Shown piece by piece: positions 16,668-27,167 of a stretch of 34,867 nucleotides of DNA. Position numbers and translations under genes: made by a program. Numbering within the stretch: position 1 is the stretch's first letter; each line of letters begins with the position of its first letter. Under the pieces are notes generated by a model, which had not been told where the DNA came from, made no database searches, and saw only the letters and a list, made by a program, of their open reading frames with translations. The stretch comes from Batkoa obscura (Eukaryota > Entomophthoromycota > Entomophthoromycetes > Entomophthorales > Batkoaceae), in contig JASVEC010000184.1 of assembly GCA_030770535.1 (NCBI GenBank), positions 1 to 34,867 on the forward strand, given 5' to 3'.

Positions 16668-19392
16668 TTAATCTTTAATTTGACCCATAACAAATGGATG
16701 ACTTAATAATTCAATAGCTGTAGGTCGTTGTTCATGGTCACTAATATAAAACAATATTTATTTATTGTTAAAAAATAATCAATTAGAATTATTATTAAAC
16801 TTACATAATAAATGTTTTTTGTAAAAAAGATTTGACTAAATTAGATGAATGTTCTGGTATATCTGGTGCAACATCACAACCAATCTAAATTATATAAAAG
16901 AAACATTAATAAGATACAATAGCCTAACCTTATCCTTCCATAATCTCCCCTTTAAATGAACAGATAATAATTATCTTACCTTAAATATAGCTTGCATTTG
17001 ATTAAAATGAGGATAAGGATGTTTACCAGTTAACATTTCAATAACTAAACATCCTAAAGCCCTATTTATATTAATAGTTAGGATTGTTAATTAATTGTTG
17101 TATATTGTATATTAGTATTACCATATATCTGCCTTAATAGTATAATGGGTTTGTTTAATAACTTCGGGCGCCATCCTAAATAAAATTTTAAGTACCATAT
17201 CAAAAAATTCTTTTATTCAAATCGTTTTACCAATAAATTGATCCTAAAGTAAAAAAACTTGATTAGTGTTTCATTTTTAATAAAACTTGATAATCCCACT
17301 TACCCTGTAAACTTGTCCTTTGATTAGTTAATGAAGATAATACTTCTTCTTGCAATTTCTTGCTCACTCCAAAATCAGTAATTTTAACGATACCTTTATT
17401 ATCCACTAATATATTTCCTCCCTTAATATCTCGATGTACGATATTTTGAGAATGTAAAAAACTTAAGCCAACTAATATTTGTTTCACATAAACTTGAATT
17501 AAGGTTTCTTTAAATGGACCATAATCATTTAATTGACCACTTACTGAACCCCCAGGAACGTATTCGAGGAGAATATTCAAGTGCTTATCTTTTACTTCAG
17601 AGCCTAAGATGGTGGATTAATCTTTGTTAGGTATTATTATGCTATTATAACAAAAATTTTACCCAAATATCTAACAATATTAGGATGATTAAACCCTTTT
17701 AATAATTCAATTTCCCTTTGTAAAGCATCTAACCTTTGCTGTTATATAGAATAGTAGAGATTAATTATCTTATTAGATATTCATTAATAATAATAAATTA
17801 CTTGTGATAATTTAACAGAGGAACTAGTATTATAAATATCAGGTAATAACACTTGTTTCACTGCCATTAATTCTCCATTAATTGGATTTAATCCTAAGTA
17901 AACATCTCCAAAAGAGCCTGAACCAATACATGGTCCTTTAACCCAATCACATTTAAATTCCTTGTTTTCAATACCCTCATTCGCTTCACCTATCCCGCTG
18001 ACTGTTACTTCATTCAATGTTTCTAATTTGGTTCTTCGGGAATATATCATTGATGCATTGTTATTATTATTTATCATACTATTACTAATATTATTAATAT
18101 TGTTTTTAACTGGTCTGGGTCTTGAATTTTGTAAATTATATAAAGCCTCAGTTACACCTTCTGTTTTATGATCCGGAAAAAATTGCATTAAATTAGAACT
18201 GATTAATTCGCTTGGTGGACGGGTACCAAATATTTTAGTTAATTTATTTTGTTTTGTTACTGCTTTTGAACTAGTTGGTGAATTTTGAATTTCTTTTCTA
18301 TTATTGTTATTGGGTGTAAGATTATTTGAGGAAATATGATGTTTATTTAAATGTCTTTTTCTTAATATTAATTTTTCTCTCAAACTTCTGGAATTGTCTT
18401 GACATATCTCGTATAATTCTTGGGAATTTAAACATCTTGCTATAAAAATTGAAATTATCTCATTATAAGTTTGTTAAATATTTTAAATATCAAATTTACT
18501 TGCTTCTCCAGAAACTAAAAATATAGCATATTTTTCCGTGCCTTCTTCCACACCAAAAGATTTTAATATATCTTGCCATATTTTTTCTCGATCTTTAACA
18601 TCCCTTAATATTACTGTTTTTGTTTTTCCGTCCGAACCAAAGATACGTAAACTGGGCTAAGATATATAATAAAAATTGAAATTTTAGCTAAAATAAAACA
18701 TAAACAATCTCAAGGTTACCTGAATCTCCGGAGAAATGGGTGGTGAGGGGTCGGAATAAATAGAATATAATGAATTCAAAGAATTTGTATTTTCTTTATC
18801 ATTATTAATATTACTCCTAGATCTTCTTAGTAATGCATTAAATGTACCAATAGGCGATAGTTTAGGTTGAGTTTTATTATTGGTTTGATATAATGGAGCT
18901 GAATAAATTTGCTTATAATTGGCCATATCTTTTAATTTAATTAAATACTCTCTCTTTAATAAGTTAATAGCGGATAATATTCGAACTCTTGAGCCTACTT
19001 TTATAATACCCATCATTTTTAAGTATTCATTATTGATTTCTAATAACACTTCTCCATTGATATCGTTTTCTATAAACAAATTATAAAAAATAAAACTTAA
19101 TTTGAATTGTTTTAGTTTATAAAAAATACAAATTCTTACTTATAAAATAGTTTTCAAATTCATTTAACTCTTTATCATTCAGCCATTGCAATACTTGTCT
19201 TTCACTCCAATCTAAAGCTGGATGTTTCCTTAATAGGTTCTCTTCTTTTTCTAATTGAGGTAAATTGAAATTCGATATGGTTGATAAATTTAAACTTGCT
19301 GGGCCATGATTTTGCTTATAACTTTGTAATTGACTATTACTAGGTTGACGATTATTATTCTCTTTAACTTTAAAGCCATTGAAGCCTTTCAT
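16668..19392 (-). CDS. STE11: STE11/Byr2-type MAP kinase kinase kinase
   Basis: Serine/threonine kinase at the top of the fungal mating/filamentation/osmotic MAPK cascades. Eleven exons in coding order: 19392-19140, 19069-18720, 18656-18500, 18439-17802, 17738-17663, 17603-17304, 17243-17231, 17175-17122, 17061-16980, 16884-16805, 16740-16668. They total 2076 nt, an uninterrupted frame of 691 residues, comparable with Ste11 (717) and Byr2 (659). Residues ~61-125 are a SAM domain ([36 protein letters not shown]). 202-285 is the Ras-association-like region ([18 protein letters not shown]). An Asn-rich linker follows. The kinase domain (~419-686) has GSGSFG (426-431), Lys448, HRD (548-550), DFG (568-570) and GSIYWMAPE (592-600). 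All introns are GT..AG, 55-95 nt. Exon 7 is only 13 nt. The SAM domain should bind a Ste50-like partner (family knowledge). It is flanked by inverted DLH copies. Confidence 0.95.
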
Positions 19393-20070
19393 TGTAGATA
19401 TTTTTGATATTAGTTTATGTTAAAGAAACGATTAATAAAATTAGTAAAAATGGTGTGTTTTCTTAGCTGATGAATTAATCTTGAGAAATAAAGTGGCTAA
19501 ATTCTAAAGTTAATTTCTATTGGTAAAAAATCAAACTTAGAGAAGCTCCTTAATCTTACTGGTATATTTTAAAAAAAATTAAAATTGATTGTTCTTTTAT
19601 TCTTAGTTAACTAATTGATTGAGTTCTATTAAAATTCTAACTAATTGATTAAACTATACCTAATATATTAAATTAAAGAATAAAATATATATTAAATTCA
19701 ACAATAGTCTTCTTCTAATATATTAATATTCATATGAATCTTCTTTATTGTTGATATTGATTGGTGTAAATGGCATTTATCTTAAAAAAATTAATTATAA
19801 TTTAGTAGCAACTAATTTTTTTTAGTAAAATTAAATTGAATTTTTCCTATCAAATAGATATAGTGGATGCCAGAGATTGATTCGATACTCTAAATTTAAC
19901 TTTTTAATAAATTAATTTGACGTTTTTGTATAACGTTAAAAATGTATTAAATACTAAAAATAGTTTAAATACTAAATTAAGTTTATATAAATAAACCACC
20001 TTTTCATTCTAAAATTTTATCAATATATATGAAAATCATCACAGGAACTAATTTGATATTAAGTTATGTC
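19393..20070. other. Promoter-side spacer of the MAPKKK gene
   Basis: About 0.7 kb of AT-rich DNA upstream of the kinase start codon. I see no binding site I could defend and no MITE. The inverted DLH duplicate begins at 20071 with its 3' flank. Confidence 0.5.
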
Positions 20071-20948
20071 TCATTTTAAATTAAATATTAAAATTAATAA
20101 TGTTTAAAATATTTTGTTAAAAAATGTTGACTAGCAGTAAGGAGATCATTAACTCTTTTAAAGTTTTCGCTATTTTGGAAGTCACCTCTTGCTGCTGCAA
20201 ACCCATGGACTTGATCAGTGAAATCATGAAGTTCACTTTTAGATTTTACATCTGATGGAATTAAGTCAAAAAATGGAATCTAATAGAGTGAAGATTAGAA
20301 ACAAAATAAACTTGACTATTAAAATAGCTTACAATATCTTTTTCTTGTTTAGTAGGAGCTAATAAAATAGGATACTTTAAATTTTTGAAGTTTTGTTCTG
20401 TTAACATAGAAGGATGAGTAGCAATACCAGCTACAAATTGATTACTATTCAATGCATCAAATAGCATTAATCCACCCCAACAGAATCCGATCAAAGCATA
20501 TTGATTATTAGGAGTAGATTTGTTAAAGTGATTGATTAATAAAGTTAAGTCTTTTGATACTCTATTCTCATAGCCATTCTCTACAGTTGCCCAATCAATC
20601 ATTTCTTGCATACTAAAATCAATGTTAGTATAAACATATTAGATAAATCAATAAGTAATAATATAATTACTATGTAACTGGCAATTCGTGTGGAGGCCAT
20701 GGCTTTCCATGAAAGAAATCTGGGACAATGATTTGATATCCAGTTAATTTACATAAAATATCAGAGAACTGAAAGTTGTTGGTATGATAACCTAGGATAT
20801 CATAAAGCAATATAACCTTTTTATCACTATTTCCAATAGTATAATAATCTAAATCATCTACTTTAGAAAAGGAACCCTGAATCTGATAATCTCCTGGGTT
20901 GACTATAACAGCTGGAGTGGAGCAACACTCTTTGGTAATTGTTGGCCT
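20071..20948 (-). pseudogene. Dienelactone hydrolase duplicate without a start codon (DLH-2)
   Basis: Inverted duplicate of DLH-1. Coding-equivalent exons are 20948-20671, 20612-20312 and 20279-20094, of the same lengths as in DLH-1 (278, 301, 186 nt). Introns are 58 nt (20670-20613, GTAATT..TTAG) and 32 nt (20311-20280). All triad residues are kept (IGFCWGG, DQVHGF). At the place of the DLH-1 ATG this copy reads AGG, and an in-frame TAA lies just upstream, so no start codon is available in exon 1 unless an unseen upstream exon supplies one. Exon 1 ends with PPHELPVT and exon 2 begins with MQEMIDWAT, where DLH-1 has PGSDLPPK and IQKLINWAG. The otherwise clean frame suggests very recent loss, recent overwriting by conversion, or an upstream exon. 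Confidence 0.7.
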
Positions 20949-21000
20949 TGTTTTTTATGTTCGTCTTTTTTGAAATCTATGTTTTGATGATAGGTGTTTA

Positions 21001-21105
21001 TATGAGGATGTATTTTTATATTTAAGAATTTTACCAACAATTTTCTCACTCAAACAGCGCTCAAAAGACAGAAAAAGTAATGAAGCCAAAAAAAACATCC
21101 CCATA
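21001..21105 (-). mobile_element. MITE copy 12
   Basis: Reverse orientation, TATGAGGATGTATTTTTATA to CCAAAAAAAACATCCCCATA, with TA on both sides. It sits 50 bp upstream of the missing DLH-2 start, where that gene's promoter would be. Confidence 0.9.
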
Positions 21106-21869
21106 TACTGTTTTTTTATTGGACTTGTATTTTAAATGACACATACAAAAGACAAAAATTAAAGCTAAGTCTTGAAAATTTAAGTAGAGGCGTGTATATT
21201 GTAAATCAATTACACTATCCGCAAGGATTGTTCCGACCGAAACTAATTTTTTTATATTCCACTATAACCTTCTAAATGATAGATAATAACACTAAAACTT
21301 TTGTTTGTTAAAGTTCGAAATGATATGCTAAAAATTTCGTATTTACTATGAAAATTGTTAACTATTATTCAAGATTAGGTTGATAACTCAAATGAGTTTT
21401 TTGTTTTGAAGCCCTTGGCTTTGAAGTCAGAAAACAATCTGGAAATCATTGCAAAAACTACAATCAGTAACACATTTAATAGCCAATAACTTGTATTTTT
21501 ATATTGCTAACTTTCAATTTTTATAGTAAGATATTTACATATTTTGTTCTTATTTTATACTTAGTTAATTTAGTCAACTTAATTTGGTATAAAAAAAATC
21601 AATGAGTTAACGATTAAAACATATTTTACTATTTTAACCTTATAGCTACAATCCAACATCATTAATCCTTTGATTGTTTTATTATGATACTACAGATATT
21701 ATAAACCCAATTTCTTTCTAAAAACGTTTTTAAGATATCTCAAGTGTTATTAAATAAAAAAATAAAGCTCTGTTAGATAAATCATGCATTATGCCTTTAG
21801 CATTTTAGCTTTTATATTTATCATTAGACATCTTTTCAATATCCAATAAAACGAGATTTATAAATAGTA
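21106..21869. other. Intergenic, nothing recognised
   Basis: AT-rich DNA without a usable open frame between two MITE copies. Confidence 0.5.
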
Positions 21870-21973
21870 TATGGGGCTGTTTTTTTTAGTTTCATTATTT
21901 TTCCATTTTTTAAGCGCTATTTATGTGGAAAAATTGTCAGTAAAATTCTTAAATACAAAAATACATCCCCATA
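21870..21973 (+). mobile_element. MITE copy 13, young 'GGGGCTG' subtype
   Basis: TA, TGGGGCTGTTTTTTTTAGTT, then AAGCGCTATTTATGTGGAAA, then AAAATACATCCCCA, TA. By eye it differs from the copy at 31107-31210 at a single base, so both moved recently. Confidence 0.93.
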
Positions 21974-22900
21974 TGCTTTTTAATTTTTAGTAAACATAAA
22001 TAACATATAAGATGAAATATAATATTTCAAAGAATAAAAAAACTCTAAGGAACGTCCATAAGAAAATAGGTTTTGGTAACACATAGAGGAAATTTAATGG
22101 AGTTGATACAACCTACTTTTTTAGAGGACCTGTTGGTAATAACAAAGGCATGCTTATATACTCTTTTAATATAATTAACCGTTCTAAGAAAAGAACTGGA
22201 ATAGGCGGAGGAGCTTGAATTGTTTAAAATTTGAGTAAAATTTCTATGTAGGGTTCATATTAACAATTTTTTTTAATATTCTGACTCTTTAACTATTATT
22301 CTTGCTACTAATATTATAGTATTTGAACGGATCTGATTTGTTTTTAATGAATATAGTCATCTGATTCCTATCGTAAATTTTTCAAAACAGCAATGAATAA
22401 TTAATATATGATTTTAGCTAATTTATGGTATTTATCATTGACCACCTGATTGTTTTTTAAATCAATTCTCTTTATGCTTATAGAACTATTAGCCCTTTTT
22501 TCCTTTATAACTTTTATTAAAATTTATTATGTTTAATATAATATGTTACAGAAAAATTGGACTTTATTAAATAAAACACCTGTTTAATCACATTCCTAGA
22601 ATTATACTTTTCGTTGTTTATAATAGCCAAAATTAATGTTAAAAGGTATAAAGCAAGGATATATGACAGATGTTTTTAGTTACTGATTAAATGACTAATG
22701 AATTGGACTTAGCATATAAACATAAATTAGAAGGGTTTAATTAGGCAAATTAAGTTTTAAGTTTAAATTGAAAATCGACTTAATCATATAAAAAGAACTA
22801 ATATAGAATATTACAAAGTTTGCTTCTTTGCCTTTAAAATGGTAGAATCCCATAATTTTTATAGTTCAAAAGGACTGTGAATGTCTTACCCCATTCAACT
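21974..22900. other. Intergenic, possible faint coding relic
   Basis: Mostly AT-rich spacer. Around 22060-22220 one frame reads protein-like pieces (FNGVDTTYFFRGPVGNNKG, then KKRTGIGGGA) but is short and interrupted, and I recognise no family. Confidence 0.3.
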
Positions 22901-22904
22901 TTTT

Positions 22905-23451
22905 TAGAATAAATTAGAATCGGATCCCACCCAGGTTATAAATTTCAGTAAAAAATCCATAGCTTTAAAGTCTTCGGAGATCGCCGCGATCTTCTTGAAG
23001 AAAACTATTCAGAAAACACGTTGTTTCCAAATGGTCACACTCTTGAGGATTCTTTACTTAAAAAAGAAAACTGCTTGGATACCTTAATTTATTTAGTCAT
23101 ACATAAGCGTTATGACCCATTATATCTCAAAGATCAAAATCGTTTCTATGAACAGAAAGAAGTAAACTTCATAAAAGTTTTATAAAAGCCTGGTATTAAA
23201 AAAAATTTCAATGTAAGATTGAAGTGCTCTCCTCAGTGTTTTATAAAATTTTAGCTAGTAATAAGCTTATTGAAGGTGATAAACTAAATTATTTGAATTA
23301 TATTCTTTATGAATATTTGAGATTTGTCCGACTTATTTCGGTTTCTACCTTTAGTGATGTTGTAACCAACCATGGAGATGCTGTTTTGGAAATTTATTTT
23401 TGTTCGACTGATTACCTTTATGACTGCTTTGCCATGCCTTTTCTACTTTAG
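22905..23451 (+). pseudogene. Glutathione S-transferase relic, copy 1 of 3
   Basis: The most decayed of three tandem GST-like copies. Recognisable pieces lie in more than one frame. DPTQVINFSKKSIALKSSEI aligns with the glutathione-binding segment of copy 2 (DTVQAIYFDSKSVICKSFKV). LLEENYSENTLFPNG aligns with YLEEKFPQNPLFPNG. From 23224 an open stretch, IEGDKLNYLNYILYEYLRF, followed by STFSDVV, aligns with the C-terminal helices (LEGDRLSYSDYIVFSYLKY, STFSYIV). Frame changes between these pieces and a stop near 23183 make a working protein very unlikely. No convincing N-terminal beta-alpha unit was found upstream. Confidence 0.6.
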
Positions 23452-23912
23452 CTATACAAAACAGAGTCAATATTTTTATAAGAGATAAAGTTATTGCAAC
23501 ATTTAATAACCAGTAATTGATGTTTGCATTTAAGGTATTTCAAATATAGGAGGATATATTTTTTATTTAAGAACTTTACCAACGATCTTTCCGCTTAGAC
23601 ACTCCTTAAAAAAATGGAAAGAATGATGAAATCAAAAAAACATTGCCCCATATAAAGATCTAAATTTTAAATACTTACTATAATTTTAAAATATTTATTC
23701 AAGCTAATTTAATACAAAAACATTGATCAGATGGTCAAAGATTATAAGTGTGTTCTATTGTTTTGTAGCTATAATTATAAATCGATTCTTTTTAGTTTTG
23801 ATTATAAAAGTGTCGTTGATACTATTACTTCGATTACCCCACTTTATCATATAAGTTCCTTGATAAGTGTTATCAATAGAAGTAAGCTCATGGTTTTTTA
23901 CGGCACTAAATA
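23452..23912. other. Spacer between GST copy 1 and MITE pair
   Basis: Non-coding AT-rich DNA holding a worn MITE copy at 23545-23652. An open frame beginning at 23731 runs into the next MITE and is not regarded as a gene. Confidence 0.45.
23545..23652 (-). mobile_element. MITE copy 14, worn
   Basis: Reverse orientation: TATAGGAGGATATATTTTTT, GAACTTTACCAACGATCTTT, ending ACATTGCCCCATA. Confidence 0.75.
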
Positions 23913-24016
23913 TATGGGGCTGTTTTTTTTGATTTCATTATTTTTCCGTTTTTTAAGCACTATTTGAGTGGAAAATTTGTTAGTAAAATTCTTAAACACA
24001 AAAATACATCCTCATA
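23913..24016 (+). mobile_element. MITE copy 15, 'GGGGCTG' subtype
   Basis: TATGGGGCTGTTTTTTTTGA to AAATACATCCTCATA. It shares the CTG start with copies 13 and 21 but has the GAGTGGAAAATTTGTTAG interior of the main group. Confidence 0.9.
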
Positions 24017-24780
24017 TGTTAAACTATTATTTATCTCTTTAATGAAATCATTATAATTGATTATCTTTAATGCCTATAGCTATCATCCTTATGAGTAAAT
24101 TACAGGTTTTAAAAATGATTTCTTTATGAATTTTTATCTACAATTTAGCTCTTCTTACTAGCACTTATAAGTTAAGTTGTTACTTTATAAATTATACTAA
24201 TATTATAGGATAACTTATAAAATTACCAATAATTTATTGAGTTTGGAACCCATATACTGTTATATAAGAGATTAGATTAACAAAGTTTCTACTGTTCCAC
24301 CCAAGAACAGTATGAATCATTATCTTTCCTGCCAATTTTTACAAAATATCTCTTTTATAGTCAAAAGAACCGATCAAAAAAAGCAATCGAGAAGCTTGAA
24401 AAGCTTAAAATAATAGCTTGTATATAATAAAAATTTAGGTTAGAGCTAACATTAGGGAGGTTATTATTAAGGTAGGGTTTTATTTTCAATTATTCAAAAT
24501 AGGTTAATAAGCTTATATTTACCTATTACCCATTTATTACCTATCTATTACCTAAAAACTAATTCTTCACTAAAACAAACAAAATTTTTCAAAATGATCC
24601 CTACTGTTTTCAACTAGTACCTTTTCTAATTGTACGCTTAGCAAAGGGCAAGGTTTATTACCATATACTGAGTAATTTTATTTAGCAAACCATATGTTAA
24701 ACAATAAATTTAGAATTTTATTTAATAGTGTATAAATAATATAACCAAATATTACAACTTTACTTTTTTATTTAATAAAA
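24017..24780. other. Intergenic spacer upstream of GST copy 2
   Basis: AT-rich, no gene. A short imperfect repeat of CTATTACC occurs at about 24520-24560. The promoter of GST copy 2 would lie at its right end. Confidence 0.5.
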
Positions 24781-25560
24781 ATGTATAAGTTTGATGACTT
24801 TGTGAAAAAAAGAAGAGGGAGTCTATTCACTGCATTTACATGGAGAACGATATTAGTTATGAAGCATAAAGTAGTTATTTATACCCCGGATGTAGTTTAT
24901 TAATTTACTAATTTATTCTAGGGTATTGACCTTAATTTGGAACAATTTGTTCTTCTTGAAGATGCCAACCATAAGTTAAATCGGGAGTATTTTATTCAAG
25001 TTATATATTTATATATTTAACTGCTAAAAAAGCAATTTAGAGTGGGATACTGTACAGGCAATATATTTTGATAGTAAATCTGTAATTTGCAAGTCTTTTA
25101 AGGTTGCAGAGTACCTTGAAGAAAAATTCCCTCAAAACCCATTATTTCCAAATGGTCGCGAGTATGCTAAAATGTTAGCACAAGACCATTTCTATTTCCA
25201 TTTGGTTAATTTAGTCACAATAGACCTTTATAATTCATTGGACGTTAAATTTAAAGGCTATGATAGTACAAATACTAAAGAAAACACTCAAAATGAGATT
25301 GATAATAGAAAAGATCTTCTCACCAAGACAGAAGAATCCTTCTCAAAGTTCCGTATGACATTGTCTAAAACGAGATTTTTAGAGGGTGATAGGCTAAGTT
25401 ACTCAGACTACATCGTCTTTAGTTACCTTAAATATGCCCAAATGGGCTCACTTTCTACCTTTAGCTACATAGTAACTGACCATCGGATCCTATTTTAAAG
25501 AGCTGGTTTAACTATATTGACAATCTTAATGATGGATTTTCTGCCTCTTTTAAACCTTAG
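24781..25560 (+). pseudogene. Glutathione S-transferase, nearly intact, frameshifted near the C-terminus (copy 2 of 3)
   Basis: Best preserved GST-like copy. Proposed exons are 24781-24891, 24922-24999 and 25043 onward. The introns are 30 nt (GTAGTT..TCTAG, with CTAAT) and 43 nt (GTTATA..TAGAG); the second donor is weak. The N-terminus has RGSLFTAFTWRTILVMKHK, the helix-1 pattern of fungal etherase-like GSTs. AIYFDSKSVICKSFKVAEYL (69-88) is the glutathione-binding segment, where Lys80 stands in the usual acidic position before Ser81. The C-terminal domain has FLEGDRLSYSDYIVFSYLKY and STFSYIV. The frame closes at 25498, but another frame immediately continues as DPILKSWFNYIDNLNDG up to a stop at 25560. 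That is the expected GST tail, so one base seems to have been lost near 25485. A truncated 214-residue product or a sequencing error is possible. These GSTs conjugate or reduce xenobiotics with glutathione in the cytosol. Confidence 0.72.
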
Positions 25561-26239
25561 TCTCATGAAATAAAGTTGGTATAGTGGCAAGAATTAGAGG
25601 CACTATTAAGTTCAATATTTGACAGCGATAAGTTTTAATTTAGTAAATTGTTACTTTATTTTTGTAATTGTAATTATTGAATTTTTTTAGTTTTGATTAT
25701 AAAACCATCACCAATATTGCTATTTAGCTTTAAGCACCATTGTTATCTAAGTTGTTTAAGTAGTTTTATTCAAAAAAAGAAATATTATAGCCTTTTCCTA
25801 TGTTAATTATCGGCTATGCTTAGCTCTTTAATTAAAGTCCCTTCGTTCAACTATCTTTAAATTATATAGAGATCAAATGTATTGTACAAACCGTACTTTC
25901 ACATATTGTCTTTTAATTGTTGAGCTTTGGTCTATAGCTAAAGTTCTACTTAAATTTTGATTATTTATTGATTAGTTTAATCATCTCTATCAGTGTTTAT
26001 ATTGTGATTTATATACTTCACTAGTATATTAAGTAAAGAAATCTACATATCCTTAGATGGGAGTTAAAAAAAAACAATTTTCGCCGTGTATACTTGTGTC
26101 TCTTAGCAAAGCGTGAAAGTCGTTTTTATGTAGTTAGCAATTTCATTTGACAAATTATATACACAATAGTTGGATTGGTGAGCTTGCTTGGTATCATGTG
26201 AATAGCAGACATCAGTTGTAGTATTTTTTTTCTAACTTG
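25561..26239. other. Spacer between GST copies 2 and 3
   Basis: AT-rich non-coding DNA, no MITE and no recognisable gene. Confidence 0.5.
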
Positions 26240-27031
26240 ATTATGATCGAAATTCGTGAATTTATAACTCAAAAAGACTGTACTTTATTCCATTTACTTA
26301 GAGGATTTTATTAGCTATAAAGTATAAGGTAAGTCGCCAATTATATTCTAACTACTGGTTAGTTATTTTTGGGGGGCATAAATTGATCAGAATTTTGTAT
26401 TTATTGAGGATCATAAAAATCCCTAAAGCATAAAGTAACTTTAGTTAACTTTTATTAATTTGTCTTTAACTATTATTAACTCTCTTTTTTAAGGATAACA
26501 TGTAAATTATTAAATTTAATGGAGGGGCTATAGTTAAAGAATCTATAGAGTTTCATGACTATCTTGGCGGGAGATATCCTCGGAACTCATTATTTCTAAA
26601 TGGTTAAAGTTTAATAAATTATTTATTGGAAAATGCTCCCACCTTTTCTCGATCAACTAGTTTAGGAGCTAATGAGCTTATAAACAATCACGATAAGGAT
26701 TGAGTTAGAGATCAATGAACCAGTATCAGATCAAATTTTTTTAGACGTTTAGAACAGTTGGTCCTTCTTAGCCATATTTTAAGCAATATTGAAACATTTT
26801 TCCTATCATTTCGTGAAACATTAGTTCAAATTAAGTTTTTGGGGAGCGACAATGTAACGTATGTGGATCACGTACTTTTAGACACCTTAAAGCTTTTCAA
26901 GAATTTTCAGTTACTACTTTTGATACTATCGTTATAAACTATCAAAATCCTTTTTTTAAAACCAGTTTAATACAATTGATAATCTCTATGATCAGTTTGC
27001 TACTTCTTTAGACCTTAGCTTTATAAATTGA
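26240..27031 (+). pseudogene. Glutathione S-transferase relic, copy 3 of 3
   Basis: Decayed copy with the same order of segments as copy 2. There is a helix-1 piece (RILLAIKYKV, like RTILVMKHKV). IDQNFVFIEDHKNP aligns with LEQFVLLEDANHK. AIVKESIEFHDYLGGRYPRN and SLFLNG align with the glutathione-binding segment and LFPNG, here with the usual Glu-Ser. FRETLVQIKFLGSDNVTYVD corresponds to FRMTLSKTRFLEGDRLSYSD. A tail, QFNTIDNLYDQFATS, matches WFNYIDNLNDGFSAS. The pieces are interrupted by in-frame stops (for example within the segments near 26340 and 26512) and frame changes, so this is a pseudogene. It lies ~1.45 kb from copy 2 in the same orientation. Confidence 0.65.
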
Positions 27032-27064
27032 AATTAGAATTGTTATAATAGCTAGATTTAGTAT

Positions 27065-27167
27065 TAGAGGTTGTATTTTCGTGTTTATGAATTTTACCAA
27101 CAAATTTTCCACTCAAATAGTGCTTAAAAAATAGAAAAAGTAATGAAGCCAAAAAAACATCCCCATT
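27065..27167 (-). mobile_element. MITE copy 16, left end worn
   Basis: Reverse orientation: GTTTATGAATTTTACCAACA, CCACTCAAATAGTGCTTAAA, ending GCCAAAAAAACATCCCCA. It begins ~35 bp after GST copy 3. Confidence 0.8.

Noticed and set aside
17962-18171. Plus-strand hydrophobic open frame opposite the MAPKKK linker
   Set aside because: It is the antisense shadow of Asn-rich codons in the kinase linker.
23731-23967. 78-codon open frame as a small membrane protein
   Set aside because: Its last ~18 codons are MITE sequence and the rest has no family signal or promoter.
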